NCBI RefSeq assembly: GCF_013204845.1
Contig: NZ_JABMKY010000007.1
Location: 291,731 to 355,730, forward strand
Length of the DNA: 64,000 nt
Source of the DNA: Paenibacillus qinlingensis
GTDB taxonomy: Bacteria; Bacillota; Bacilli; Paenibacillales; NBRC-103111
Direction: 5' to 3'
Shown here: positions 52,127-61,059 of the stretch, piece by piece
How the letters are laid out: the number at the start of each line of letters is the position of its first letter
Numbering within the stretch: the stretch's first letter is position 1
The notes under the pieces: generated by a model
Database searches by the model: none
What the model saw: only the letters and a program-made list of their open reading frames with translations
What the model was told of the DNA's origin: nothing
Translations under genes and position numbers: made by a program

Positions 52127-52768
52127 ATGCTAGCACATTATCGCACAATCCATTCGTATGGTTCGTCTGAGATTATCATCAAGAAGTCACGTTTCATCGG
52201 TCATGCTAAACCCGTAGAGTCAGAAGAAGAAGCAATCCAGTTTATTGAAGCGATCAAGAAGGAACACAGGTCGGCGACGCATAATTGCAGTGCGTATATC
52301 ATTGGTGAGCGGGATCAAATCCAGAAGCAATCCGATGATGGAGAACCCAGCGGTACCGCAGGGAAGCCGATTCTGGAAGTGATGAAGCATCAAGGGCTCA
52401 AGAATACCGTTGTCGCTGTTACTCGTTATTTTGGTGGCATCATGTTAGGTGCTGGCGGACTTATTCGTGCTTATACGGATGGGGCTGTGGCAGGCATAGA
52501 AGCAGGAAAGCCGATTTATAAAGTAAATCATCAGCTCGTGCTGATTGAAGTCGATTATACATGGTATGGCAAGCTGGAAAATGAACTGAGAAATCAAGGG
52601 ATGCTGTTAGGGGATATTGGATTTACGGACAAAGTAACCGTTCCTTGTTACCCCTTAGCAGCTGAAGCGGAAGCATTCATGAATTGGGCAACTGATGTTA
52701 CACAAGGTCAAAGCTTGATCGTCGCGGGTAGGAACGAATATATCGTTCATGAGAGCTTGCCTGAATAG
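52127..52768 (+). CDS. YigZ/IMPACT family protein
   Basis: A 213-residue cytoplasmic protein with the UPF0029 N-terminal domain: IIIKKSRFIGHAKPVESEEE, ATHNCSAYIIG, SDDGEPSGTAGKPILEV and AVTRYFGGIMLGAGGLIRAY. The family is linked to eIF2-kinase regulation in eukaryotes and has no settled role in bacteria. I chose ATG 52127 after AAAGG; an upstream TTG at 52073 lacks support. Confidence 0.9.
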   Translation: MLAHYRTIHSYGSSEIIIKKSRFIGHAKPVESEEEAIQFIEAIKKEHRSATHNCSAYIIGERDQIQKQSDDGEPSGTAGKPILEVMKHQGLKNTVVAVTRYFGGIMLGAGGLIRAYTDGAVAGIEAGKPIYKVNHQLVLIEVDYTWYGKLENELRNQGMLLGDIGFTDKVTVPCYPLAAEAEAFMNWATDVTQGQSLIVAGRNEYIVHESLPE

Positions 52769-52827
52769 GCAGGCTCCCCAGAAGACCCAACAAATTTCAT
52801 ATGAGCTGAGGATGCGGAGGGATAGGA

Positions 52828-53484
52828 ATGGCTAGGAAAGCAGTCGCGCAAGAGCTTAGCAGAGAACGAATTCTTACAGAGGCGCGGGAATTATTCGCTA
52901 CTTTCGGCTATCGCGCTTTAACGATGCGAAGCATTGCTAAAGCAATGGGGTACAGTCATGGTGCGTTATATTACCATTTTAATGAGAAAGCTGAATTATT
53001 TTATGCACTAATTAAAGACGATTTCGCCTTACTGCTGCAGCGTCAGCGGGAAATGATTATTCGTGAGCATGGGTTTAGCGTGAATTTGCTCCAAAAGTTA
53101 ATGATGGAATTCGTTTGGTTTGGGTTAAGTAATCCGAATCACTACGAAATGATGTTTATGATTAACGAGCCAGAACTACAGCAGTACTCGCGTACCGAAC
53201 AAGCGCAGTGCTTGGACATGTTTGCCATTGTGATTCGTGAAGTGATGGTAGATCAGCCAGGAGCTGAGAGTCGGAAGTTTACACTTCCTTGGAATTTGTT
53301 TATGTCTTTACATGGCTTTATCTCCTATTGTATTCAGTTTAAGCTATCCTACGAGGATGCACGCAAATTGGCTGACGAGCATATTCGCCTTATCTGTGTT
53401 AGTCTGGATGTCGATTCCGCTGAATTGCAACGTCCGTTAGTCAAAATGGTTGGGCCGAATGTACTTAAATCAATCGTGATATAG
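52828..53484 (+). CDS. TetR family transcriptional regulator
   Basis: A 218-residue regulator: N-terminal TetR helix-turn-helix (ILTEARELFATFGYRALTMR, SHGALYYHFNEKAELFYALI) and a C-terminal ligand domain with the Trp..His-Gly signature (WNLFMSLHGFISYC) of the WHG class. GGAGGGATAGG precedes the ATG. Its target is not evident; it may control itself or the adjacent yigZ. Confidence 0.9.
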   Translation: MARKAVAQELSRERILTEARELFATFGYRALTMRSIAKAMGYSHGALYYHFNEKAELFYALIKDDFALLLQRQREMIIREHGFSVNLLQKLMMEFVWFGLSNPNHYEMMFMINEPELQQYSRTEQAQCLDMFAIVIREVMVDQPGAESRKFTLPWNLFMSLHGFISYCIQFKLSYEDARKLADEHIRLICVSLDVDSAELQRPLVKMVGPNVLKSIVI

Positions 53485-53608
53485 AAGAAATATGGAAGCG
53501 AGACGTTCTGTCTTTGCTTCTTTTTTGCATAATGAGACAAACTGTATTTTACAATACCCTGTATGTGCTTTAAAATGATGAAAAGACAGCGATGGAAGGA
53601 TGATTACA

Positions 53609-53833
53609 TTGGATTTGAATATATGGTCGGAAGCGAACGTTGAATTTATGTTTGAAGGTATTACAAGAAAGCTGCGTATGGCAACAGGAGGATCCATTAA
53701 AGCCTCTAACGTGAAAGAAGAAAAGTACGAGGATTTGAAAGATCTTTATGATATGGTTACGAGCAAGGATCGTTTCAGCATTAGCGAGATTGATGCGATC
53801 ACGACCGAGCTTGGAAAAATTCGTAAAGCATAG
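53609..53833 (+). CDS. DUF1128 family protein (YfkK-like)
   Basis: A 74-residue protein matching the DUF1128 family: ANVEFMFEGITRKLRMATGG and YEDLKDLYDMVTSKDRFS, with IDAITTELGKIRK at the end. The function is unknown. GGAAGGA runs up to an ATG at 53600, leaving no spacing there, so TTG 53609 (8 bases on) is the better start. Confidence 0.85.
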   Translation: MDLNIWSEANVEFMFEGITRKLRMATGGSIKASNVKEEKYEDLKDLYDMVTSKDRFSISEIDAITTELGKIRKA

Positions 53834-54440
53834 TAGACTCATACTTATTCTAAAAGCAGACCGCCTCACCTCATAAGCTTGCCGCTGTTTCTGACCTTGT
53901 GTTGGAAGAGCGGTTTTTTATTGTGTATTCGCCTCGATAGCCGACCCACAAGCTCGAAGCTCGAAGCCCGAACGTGGAACTACGGGGGACAGCGCGGGGG
54001 CTGGATGGATCACTCTCGCTCATTGCTCCCCTTCCTCAAAAATGCAAAAATACAACCTTTCTCACTAAATTAGGGTTGAAATTGATAAATACGTGCAAAA
54101 AGGCAACCTTTTTAGTGTATTTAAGGATAATCTTTTGAAATCAGTCCAAATTGATGCCTATTCGCATCAATTTCCAATAACGGTGGGGGGCACCCATTCG
54201 AAAAGTGCTCTTTTGCATTTCTGACCACAATAGAAAGTATAAGTTTTCGGATCCCGAAAACATCTTTCTATTTGGCGATAAAACCATATAGGGATCTTTA
54301 GGCGTAGACCAAAGTCTCTCCTCGATAGAGGTTTTCTCACAGGGTGAGAGAACTTTAAAGACTTCAGAGTTTTCAGAAAATCAACAACCGTACTCCAGCG
54401 GGCACTACATTCATAGCTTCCACTCACTTCCTTGCTACTC
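53834..54440. other. Intergenic region without a supported gene
   Basis: About 600 bases. A GACCGC...GCGGTTTTTTATTG pairing near 53857-53924 may be the DUF1128 terminator. AT-rich sequence with scattered frames follows; none has a good ribosome site. The whole 53834-55075 gap is unusually long for this genome. Confidence 0.6.
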
Positions 54441-54675
54441 ATTACTCCACATTTTCCATAAGCCCACGGTACTCCGCTAACACGCTACTCCAACTGGCAC
54501 AGGTTACTCCACAAGCAAACGGTACTCCACAAACACGCTACTCCACAAGCCCACGCTACTCCACAAGACCACGGTACTCCAGTAGCGCACACTACTCCAA
54601 CCAGCACACGCTACTCCAACCAGCACACGCTACTCCAACTAGCCCAGGGTACTCCACTAACACACGCTACTCCAC
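54441..54675. repeat. Degenerate TACTCCA tandem repeat
   Basis: About thirteen copies of a 17-20 base unit of the form GCTACTCCACAAGCCCAC, with TACTCCA kept and the spacer varied. It is C/A-rich on the plus strand with few G. Confidence 0.85.
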
Positions 54676-54775
54676 TTTTCGCACATTCTTCTCTTTATCC
54701 TGACTACCTCCAACGCCCTCCTTACCCACCTATTTCGTTTCCCCTTACCTGCCGCAAGTCATCCTGATTGAGTAA

Positions 54776-54963
54776 ATAACTGGATTTTCTGCATCTAATT
54801 CGAGCCAAATCTCCGGTTTTTGGAAAACAACTGGATTTTCTCCCGTTAATTTCTGCACATTCCATCAAAACAGTCATTTTGAGCAAAATTAGCTGTAGGA
54901 AATCCAGTTAAACCCCAACAATGCTAGATTTCCCCGGATTTAGCTGTAGAAAATCCAGTTAAT
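54776..54963. repeat. AACTGGATTTTCT repeats, two direct and two inverted
   Basis: Copies of AACTGGATTTTCTnnnnTTAAT at 54776-54800 and 54826-54849, and inverted copies (TAGCTGTAGAAAATCCAGTT type) at 54889-54911 and 54939-54963. Copies within each pair are 50 bases apart. Related copies occur at 63641-63830. Confidence 0.85.
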
Positions 54964-55075
54964 CCACCCCAGCAACCCCAGCATCCCCAGTATCAGCCCC
55001 ACACTGGCAGCAGCTGAGCTGATTTCTACTTTCAGCGATCCTAGTGACCGCCAAATGCTAGATACAGTAGCTAAA

Positions 55076-55615
55076 TCATTCAATCGGCATTCTGGAATCA
55101 GCGAGATCCAATCGCCAATCGTTACATTGCATGAAATGTCCAGGTGGATACTCGAATTCACACTCGCTCATCTGCGTAAAGTTAAGTTTACGACAAACAG
55201 CATTCGATGCTGGATTGTGAATGGAGGGAAAAGCATGCATCCACCGAAATTTGGCTTCGGAACTCGCATGAGTAATAGCTGCAAGCAAAGCCGCACTAGC
55301 CAGCCCTCGTCCTTGAAAGTCTGGCAGGACACTCCAACCGACTTCGTATACATGTTGTCCTTGCCATTGACTATCCCAGTAGCCAATACTACCCACGACT
55401 TCATGATTAGGCAGCAGTACGATGCTAAACATATGCCCCGTGCCTTTGCCGCTGATTGCGAGATACCGTTTGTGGCGAATTGCCAGCTGCTCCTCAGTCT
55501 CGGGACCACCCAGATGTTCCATCATCTCAGGAGAATTGATGAGCCGAAGAAGTTCGAGGTTGGATTCGGACCAAGGTACGATGTTAACGAGTGTGCCCTT
55601 CACGTTCTCTGACAT
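55076..55615 (-). CDS. GNAT family N-acetyltransferase
   Basis: A 179-residue GNAT of the RimJ/RimL-like type. It begins SENVKGTLVNIVPWSESNLE, has VVGSIGYWDSQWQGQHVYEV, the acetyl-CoA loop in FQGRGLASAALLAAI and NAVCRKLNFTQMSECEFEYP. The substrate is unknown. A weak GGAGTGAG lies before the ATG. Confidence 0.88.
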   Translation of the reverse strand: MSENVKGTLVNIVPWSESNLELLRLINSPEMMEHLGGPETEEQLAIRHKRYLAISGKGTGHMFSIVLLPNHEVVGSIGYWDSQWQGQHVYEVGWSVLPDFQGRGLASAALLAAITHASSEAKFRWMHAFPSIHNPASNAVCRKLNFTQMSECEFEYPPGHFMQCNDWRLDLADSRMPIE

Positions 55616-55753
55616 TTACTCACTCCTAGCTAATTGTAAATTTATATTTGGTTCTGATGTTAACTTCATCATATCGGAACATATGTTCCATGGCAAATTG
55701 TAATCCCCACTACATACATACAATTCCCCCACCAAGGACAAAATAGGTAGAAA

Positions 55754-57328
55754 ATGGAACAAAAGGAGAACGTAAAATTGACGCAACATGGAGAGGCTTC
55801 CGCCGCTACTTTACCGCAATTCCCCCAGTCATTTTGGCTGGATTCTGTCGATAAGCTCCCTCAGTTTCCTGCGCTGACAGCCGATTTGAAGACCGATGTA
55901 GTTGTCATTGGTGCAGGTATTACAGGGATAACCACAGCGTATTTACTGGCTAAGAAAGGCGTTAAAGTTGTTGTTCTGAATGCGGGTCCAATCTTAGAAG
56001 GAACGACAGGACATACAACCGCCAAAATCACAACGCAGCATGGACTTATCTATCATGAGTTTCTTTCTCATTTTGGAGAGGAGAAGACTCGTCTCTATTA
56101 TGAGGCTAATCAAGAAGCATTGGTTCTTATCAAACAAACGATTACTGAACTAGGCATTGAATGTCAGCTTACGGAAGAAGATGCTTATCTCTATACGAGT
56201 GATGATGCGTATCTACAACAACTACAAGATGAATATATGGCCTATGGGCAGATGCAAATCGGTGGTGACTATTTGGAATCCACACCGCTGCCTTTCGCGA
56301 CGAAAGCAGCCATTCGATTAAAGGATCAGGCTAGGTTTAATCCTGTGCCTTACCTGATCAGACTCCTTCAGGAGATTACGAAACTGGGCGGTCAAATTTA
56401 TGAAGGAACAACCGTCGTTGGTGCGACTCATGAACAGCCATCCGTTGTCACAACAAAGCAAGGGAATTATGTTACTTGCAATTATGTGGTCACAGCTTCC
56501 CACTATCCGTTCAATGACATCAAGGGCGCTTATTTCACTCGTCTGCATGCGGAGAAGTCGTATGTCCTTGCAGTGCGGACGGAGAAAGCTTTCCCTGGCG
56601 GGATGTACATCAATGTGGAGCAGCCAAGTCGTTCTCTTCGTGCTGTCACCATCCATGGGGAACCTGCTGTACTTATCGGAGGGGAGGGTCATAAGACCGG
56701 GCAAGGCTTATGCACCCATCAGTATTATGAAAATCTTCAGAAGTTCGGCGAGGACATGTTCGGACTCAAGGAGATTTTGTATCGTTGGTCCGCTCAAGAT
56801 GTGTTCACACTGGATAAAATGCCCTATATCGGAAAGCAATTTTCCGATGCTCCTCACCTCTTGATGGCGACCGGCTTTCGCAAATGGGGAATGACGACCA
56901 GCATGACAGCGGCGCTGCTGAATACGAAGATCATTCTAGGGGAGAAGAGCCCCTATGAAGACGTATTCACACCGCATCGGTTCCATGCCGATCCTAGTAT
57001 CCGAACATTTGTCATGCAGAATGCCAATGTCGCGAAAGAGTTTGTTGCGGGTAAGTTTGATTTGTTGCATAAGCAACCCGAAGAACTGTTGCCTGATGAA
57101 GGGTCTGTTGTCAGCGTGAACGGGAAGAGAGCTGGTGCGTACAGAGAACCGAATGGCGAACTGCACATCGTTGATACGACTTGTACCCATTTGGGATGTG
57201 AAGTGGATTGGAATGATGCGGAGCGTACATGGGATTGTCCATGTCACGGTTCTAGATATTCGTTCCAAGGTGATGTCATTGAAGGACCAGCTAAAAGAGC
57301 ATTGACCAAGCTTTCTGTAGAGACATGA
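55754..57328 (+). CDS. FAD-dependent oxidoreductase with C-terminal Rieske domain (YhfW-like)
   Basis: A 524-residue two-domain enzyme. The N-terminal DAO-type flavin domain has VVIGAGITGITTAYLLAKKG (residues 50-69) and a C-terminal flavin segment ATGFRKWGMTTSMTAALL. The Rieske domain (residues about 435-524) has CTHLGCEVDW and CPCHGSRYSF, ligands for a [2Fe-2S] cluster. Bacillus YhfW has this layout; its substrate is unknown. AAAAGGAG precedes, though the first ATG (55754) sits close to it; a TTG at about 55778 is an alternative. Confidence 0.92.
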   Translation: MEQKENVKLTQHGEASAATLPQFPQSFWLDSVDKLPQFPALTADLKTDVVVIGAGITGITTAYLLAKKGVKVVVLNAGPILEGTTGHTTAKITTQHGLIYHEFLSHFGEEKTRLYYEANQEALVLIKQTITELGIECQLTEEDAYLYTSDDAYLQQLQDEYMAYGQMQIGGDYLESTPLPFATKAAIRLKDQARFNPVPYLIRLLQEITKLGGQIYEGTTVVGATHEQPSVVTTKQGNYVTCNYVVTASHYPFNDIKGAYFTRLHAEKSYVLAVRTEKAFPGGMYINVEQPSRSLRAVTIHGEPAVLIGGEGHKTGQGLCTHQYYENLQKFGEDMFGLKEILYRWSAQDVFTLDKMPYIGKQFSDAPHLLMATGFRKWGMTTSMTAALLNTKIILGEKSPYEDVFTPHRFHADPSIRTFVMQNANVAKEFVAGKFDLLHKQPEELLPDEGSVVSVNGKRAGAYREPNGELHIVDTTCTHLGCEVDWNDAERTWDCPCHGSRYSFQGDVIEGPAKRALTKLSVET

Positions 57329-57433
57329 GCGTATTTTTGCTGCAAAATGGACAGCTATCCATGCGATGTTACCCCATATGCCATACACTGTAGAGCAATG
57401 TATCTCTATTGGGTAAAGAGGAGGTGGACGTTC

Positions 57434-57775
57434 GTGGCATCCAAAATTCGTAAAGAAGAAGTTCGTAAATTGATCGGGAAAGAAATTGTGGCTGTTAAAA
57501 AGGATGGTACACAGGTAACTGGTAAATTGGTGCGAATCAGCGGTAACACGTTGATGGTTGCTCCACAAAATGGGAAAAAAGTGCAAGTAAAAGCGATTAT
57601 CCCGTTGGTACTATTTGATTTGTTGGCAATTGGCACGGCACCTTATGCATATGGTGGTTTCGGTGGTGGCTTTGGTGGTTTTGGTGGCGGCTTTGGCCCT
57701 GGATTTGGCGGTGGCTTTGGGCCTGGCTTTGGTGGCGGCTTTGGTGGTTTCGGTGGTCCAGGACTCTGGTTCTGA
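57434..57775 (+). CDS. Small protein with SH3-like N-terminus and glycine/phenylalanine-rich tail
   Basis: A 113-residue protein. Residues 1-62 look like an Sm/SH3-type beta barrel (GKEIVAVKKDGTQVTGKLVR, GNTLMVAPQNGKKVQVKAII). A hydrophobic stretch (PLVLFDLLAIGTAPYAYG) follows, then about 40 residues of Gly-Phe-Pro repeats (FGGGFGGF, FGPGFGGG). Such tails occur in Bacillales spore-coat or surface proteins, and a spore gene cluster follows. GTG 57434 is 8 bases after GAGGAGG; the longer frame to 57347 lacks a ribosome site. Confidence 0.75.
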   Translation: MASKIRKEEVRKLIGKEIVAVKKDGTQVTGKLVRISGNTLMVAPQNGKKVQVKAIIPLVLFDLLAIGTAPYAYGGFGGGFGGFGGGFGPGFGGGFGPGFGGGFGGFGGPGLWF

Positions 57776-57787
57776 TCATCGTGTTCG

Positions 57788-57819
57788 AAGACTCTTTCCT
57801 TCTGGGAAGAGTCTTTTTT
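57788..57819 (+). terminator. Terminator after the glycine-rich protein gene
   Basis: AAGACTCTTTCC pairs with GGGAAGAGTCTTTTTT around a 4-base loop. Confidence 0.9.
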
Positions 57820-57952
57820 CATTTGGATAAAGCGTCTTTGAAAGGCCGCACCATTTCCCTGCTCACTGAATAGGCTAAGATACAGGTTTACGGCAGGGTC
57901 CCGTGCATGAGGGAGCAGCCCTAGAACCAATCGCGGACAGGGAGTGAGCAGC

Positions 57953-58195
57953 ATGCCGAGTTCCATCGTGTTTAACATGATCAATATTAATAATCAGAAT
58001 ACGAATGCAACGATCGGGATTGGTGAGAATGCACAATCCAGCTGGGATTCCCATAGTAAAAACAATTACGGCACCGGTGAATTCATCGGCAATTCGATCG
58101 CCTGTAACTTCGTCAATACCATCTTTGATAATGACTTTATTGATGCACCAATTAACGATCAGGATTTTAAACCAGCTTTAACGAATCAAGTTTAA
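57953..58195 (+). CDS. Spore germination GerPA/GerPF-like protein 1
   Basis: An 80-residue protein of the GerPA/GerPF family, small spore coat/inner-spore proteins needed for nutrient access in germination. It has NTNATIGIGENAQSSWDSHS and FDNDFIDAPINDQDFKP. Start is ATG 57953 (MPSSIVFNMININ) after GGGAGTGAG. It is the first of two rightward copies. Confidence 0.8.
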   Translation: MPSSIVFNMININNQNTNATIGIGENAQSSWDSHSKNNYGTGEFIGNSIACNFVNTIFDNDFIDAPINDQDFKPALTNQV

Positions 58196-58216
58196 AATGA
58201 AGGGTGGTTGTAAGCG

Positions 58217-58477
58217 ATGCTGAATCTACCCGGACCGTTAGACCCGCCATTGATTCAATTTGATTCGATTCATGTCAATTCGATCACCGATGCTTCTGGC
58301 ATATTCATTGGTACGAACGCGCAAGTGAATTGGTCAACGAGCGGCAAAAGCAATAGTGGCCTTGGTGAAGTAAGTGGTGAGCATAACGTGGTGTGGAACA
58401 ATATTAACACCGTGTACGATAACGATATCATTGATGCACCATATACCAAGGGTGACTTGATCATTGGCCGTGTTTAA
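58217..58477 (+). CDS. Spore germination GerPA/GerPF-like protein 2
   Basis: An 86-residue paralogue of the preceding gene, with a Pro-rich lead (LNLPGPLDPPLIQF) and the family pattern IFIGTNAQVNWSTSGKSNSG, then VYDNDIIDAPYTKGDL. It starts 21 bases after the first copy with AGGGTGG upstream; probably one transcript. Confidence 0.8.
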   Translation: MLNLPGPLDPPLIQFDSIHVNSITDASGIFIGTNAQVNWSTSGKSNSGLGEVSGEHNVVWNNINTVYDNDIIDAPYTKGDLIIGRV

Positions 58478-58481
58478 AAAA

Positions 58482-58526
58482 TAAAGCTCCGCGGGCAGCC
58501 TTACTCGGCCGTTTGCGGAGCTTTTG
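58482..58526. terminator. Bidirectional terminator between convergent spore genes
   Basis: AAAGCTCCGC pairs with GCGGAGCTTTT. The right arm lies inside the last codons of the minus-strand gene at 58501. Confidence 0.75.
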
Positions 58527-58854
58527 TTGTTGCATCTGCTTGGGGTGAAGAGGGGGCAGCCCCAGCGGTGAAACCCGACGCTTGCGCTTGCACGGTTATC
58601 ATCTCTTGGAGCCACTCCGGCGTATCGTTATCGCCGACATTGAGCATGTCAAGGAAGTCGGAATCGTTCAGCATAGAACGAGTGCCGACCAATTGATTAT
58701 GATCCCCTTCGACGGCGCCAAAGCCTTGCACTGTTTTTTGATTACTTTGAAAGTCAGTGGGCCAATTATTTCCCATGTTGATGCAGGATGCACTTTCCAC
58801 GGATCCAATCCGGATCGAACCGATGATAAAGGTTGGAGACATGAACGATGACAC
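58501..58854 (-). CDS. GerPA/GerPF-like protein 3 with a C-terminal tail
   Basis: A 117-residue protein. Residues 1-75 follow the GerPA/GerPF pattern (IGSIRIGSVESASCINMGNN, GFGAVEGDHNQLVG, LNDSDFLDM); the rest is an Ala/Pro/Thr-rich tail. Start GTG 58854 is 6 bases after GAGGTGA; an ATG at 58842 is too far away and a TTG at 58860 too near. Confidence 0.75.
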   Translation of the reverse strand: MSSFMSPTFIIGSIRIGSVESASCINMGNNWPTDFQSNQKTVQGFGAVEGDHNQLVGTRSMLNDSDFLDMLNVGDNDTPEWLQEMITVQAQASGFTAGAAPSSPQADATTKAPQTAE

Positions 58855-58871
58855 AGTCAATCACCTCATCT

Positions 58872-59360
58872 CTATACTTTTGACGACTGGGGAGGGGTAT
58901 AGCGGTAGCCAGTTGAGGTTCGCTCAGGACCGGAACCTTCTTGTACAGGTGACGAATTCGAGAGGCCGTCTGATGATCGCTCCTGTCGCGGTTCTTTAGT
59001 GACCTGAGAACGCTGGAAGACCTTATCCACGGCCTCATCCTGGGCTTTTCCATTCGGCTTAGCACCGAAATTGTTGCCCAAATTTAATGAACCGCTAAGC
59101 TCCTTAATATCGAGATGATCGAGACGAAACGTTAAGTTTTCGAGAACAGGCTGATGAACGTGAAGGTTATCAATATGAATGCGTGGATGCTTGGCAGAGA
59201 GGTCGGCCAACTGTTCTTCCAGTCTTCGCAGCCGCTGTTCCAATAAGTGAACGGTATGCGATTGTGAGTTTGAAATGGATTCGTTTCTCATCGAAGGTTT
59301 GGGAGTCGCGTTAGAGGGTGCAGTTGGAGGCGGCGGTGTTTTCTTTTTTTGAAACCACAT
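58872..59360 (-). CDS. GerPC-like spore germination protein
   Basis: A 162-residue protein: Pro/Lys-rich start (MWFQKKKTPPPP), a coiled coil around residues 38-58 (LLEQRLRRLEEQLADL), then beta segments IHIDNLHVHQPVLENLTFRL and LDIKELSGSLNLG as in GerPC. It lies between two GerPA/PF-like genes on the same strand, as in gerP operons. Ribosome site is weak. Confidence 0.75.
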   Translation of the reverse strand: MWFQKKKTPPPPTAPSNATPKPSMRNESISNSQSHTVHLLEQRLRRLEEQLADLSAKHPRIHIDNLHVHQPVLENLTFRLDHLDIKELSGSLNLGNNFGAKPNGKAQDEAVDKVFQRSQVTKEPRQERSSDGLSNSSPVQEGSGPERTSTGYRYTPPQSSKV

Positions 59361-59368
59361 AGATTAGC

Positions 59369-59587
59369 TCAGCTCTTTCGTGTATTCGGTTTAACATCAA
59401 ATGTATCGTTATCCAGGACTGTATGCTTCCCACCCAACGCCACATTACGCTCACCAAGTATAGCCCCGAGCCCTTGATTCGTCTTGGAAGAATGTCGTCT
59501 GCCGCTGATCCGGTTGCTGCCCTTGTTAACGCTAGAGTTTTCCGCTATGTCATCAATATGAATGGATTGAAATTGGATCCGAACCAT
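59369..59587 (-). CDS. GerPA/GerPF-like protein 4
   Basis: A 72-residue family member: VRIQFQSIHIDDIAENSSVN, SSKTNQGLGAILGERN and VLDNDTFDV. Start ATG 59587 follows GGAGGG by 7 bases. It is the first gene of the leftward gerP-like run (59587 to 58501). Bases 59588-59738 upstream hold its presumed promoter; no clear sporulation sigma motif was picked out. Confidence 0.8.
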   Translation of the reverse strand: MVRIQFQSIHIDDIAENSSVNKGSNRISGRRHSSKTNQGLGAILGERNVALGGKHTVLDNDTFDVKPNTRKS

Positions 59588-59738
59588 GAGCATTCCCTCC
59601 AAATCCTCGATTTCGCAAAGTTCTCTTTCTATTTATATGGGGACAAACGCAGAATCATTTCTTTTTTTGCAAAACAAAAAGATCACCGTGGCTCCACCTT
59701 CGTGAAAAGGGAGTCGGCAATCTTCTTCAACCGTTGTC

Positions 59739-60182
59739 TTAAGTAAACTGTATGGGGATAACCTTCTCGCCACCCTCTGGAGCAAGCGGAATACGAATGA
59801 TCAGCAAACCATTATGATACTGTGCACGCATCCCATCCGTCAAAGCCCTGCCAGGCAAGCGGATCGCTCGCTCAAATGTGCCAAAATAGCGCTCAGACAG
59901 CCGCATTTGCTCGTCACTAACCTGATAAGGACGAACGAGCATCCCTCGGATGAGGAGAGACTGGTCGCGGAAGGATAGCTGGATGTTCTCAGGGGACGAC
60001 AATCCTGGAACCTCTGCGACCACTACGAGTTCCTGCGGCGTTTCATACATATCAACTCTGGGTCCGGTTAGTGGAATAATACTGGCAATGTCCTGCCAGA
60101 ACTCGGGGCCTAGCACATCGCCGGCTTGCGCCGACAGTCCCTTCCAATCGGGTTTTGACGAACGATTGCCTGGAGGATTCAT
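59739..60182 (-). CDS. Hsp20/alpha-crystallin family protein
   Basis: A 147-residue small heat-shock protein. The alpha-crystallin domain starts near residue 43 (VDMYETPQELVVVAEVPGLS), with RFGTFER-like YFGTFERAIRLPGRAL and YHNGLLIIRIP near the end. In sporeformers, relatives such as CotM lie in the coat; the neighbours here are spore genes. AGGTGATG precedes the ATG. Confidence 0.88.
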   Translation of the reverse strand: MNPPGNRSSKPDWKGLSAQAGDVLGPEFWQDIASIIPLTGPRVDMYETPQELVVVAEVPGLSSPENIQLSFRDQSLLIRGMLVRPYQVSDEQMRLSERYFGTFERAIRLPGRALTDGMRAQYHNGLLIIRIPLAPEGGEKVIPIQFT

Positions 60183-60289
60183 CTGCCATCATCACCTGAC
60201 TTCACCATTAAAAGTAGAGCTGCAAGCAGCTTGCTACTAGTTTATGTGGGAATACGCCGGATTATGGCTGGCATCTAAATGGGACGTGC

Positions 60290-60583
60290 TTACTGCTGAG
60301 GAGGCCGCCCATTCGCTAGCTGCTGTTGCGCCATGCGTACGAGCTCCTTCACCATTGCTCCACCGATTGGACCGCCGACTCTGCCGGCGTCTTCTGAACT
60401 AAGGTGTCCATTGTACCCTTGCTGCAAAGGGACACCAAGTGTACGGGCAACCTCGTATTTGACAAGATCAGGTTGCTGCGGATTAACAGCATACCCTTGA
60501 TTTTGCATAACGTGAGCCTTGAGAAGCCCTAAGCCATGTTCGGATCCGGGCACCATAGCCCGGTTTCTTCTTCTTCGTGACAT
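60290..60583 (-). CDS. Alpha/beta-type small acid-soluble spore protein
   Basis: A 97-residue DNA-binding protein of spores. The signature is LVKYEVARTLGVPLQQGYNG and LSSEDAGRVGGPIGGAMVKE, the helix-loop-helix that coats DNA, with the GPR cleavage-type Glu near KYEVA. The basic start SRRRRNRAMVPGSEHGL is typical of Paenibacillus SASPs. ATG 60583 is 7 bases after AGAGGTG. Confidence 0.92.
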   Translation of the reverse strand: MSRRRRNRAMVPGSEHGLGLLKAHVMQNQGYAVNPQQPDLVKYEVARTLGVPLQQGYNGHLSSEDAGRVGGPIGGAMVKELVRMAQQQLANGRPPQQ

Positions 60584-60617
60584 CGTCAATCACCTCTTAG
60601 GTGTAGGATGCCCTGCC

Positions 60618-61055
60618 TCATTTAGGATCATGAGTACGGAAGGTGAAATATTTATGCCCGACATAATTGCCAATCGTGTACAAGCCATTTCCGACCAGGA
60701 TAGCACCGTTATGGAGCCAGCTCGTACTGGCATTTGAGATGTAGGAACGAAGCGCTTCGGCAAGCAGCCAGCTAATCCCGTAAGAACATCCGTAGCAGAT
60801 GAGAATGACCAGTCCGAACTTCCACCAACTGCTGCCGATGCTGGCATTCGAACGAAAGGTAAACGTGCGGTTAAGCACATAACTCACTACAGCACCAATC
60901 GTATTCCCGCCAAACGTAGATAGCCAATAATTCAGATGTAGCAGGTTAAAAAGAGCAAAACTGGCGGACAGACCCACCAGCGTATTCAACACACCAACAA
61001 GTAAGAAACGCGCAAAGCTGCCTGTTAGCAAGGATTTGAGTGAAGTGGAGGTCAT
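60618..61055 (-). CDS. GtrA family membrane protein
   Basis: A 145-residue protein with four hydrophobic helices and the GtrA motifs FLLVGVLNTLVGLSASFALF and NRTFTFRS, ending VGHKYFTFR. GtrA-like proteins are thought to flip or act with polyprenyl-phosphate sugars made by GtrB-like enzymes. It starts 4 bases after the GtrB-like gene. Confidence 0.9.
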   Translation of the reverse strand: MTSTSLKSLLTGSFARFLLVGVLNTLVGLSASFALFNLLHLNYWLSTFGGNTIGAVVSYVLNRTFTFRSNASIGSSWWKFGLVILICYGCSYGISWLLAEALRSYISNASTSWLHNGAILVGNGLYTIGNYVGHKYFTFRTHDPK

Positions 61056-61059
61056 TCCA

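Noticed and set aside
55055..55612. 185-aa plus-strand frame
   Set aside because: It is the antisense shadow of the GNAT gene, which shows clear acetyl-CoA loop motifs.
59423..59746. 107-aa plus-strand frame
   Set aside because: It is antisense to the GerPA/PF-like gene at 59369, which has a better ribosome site and family match.
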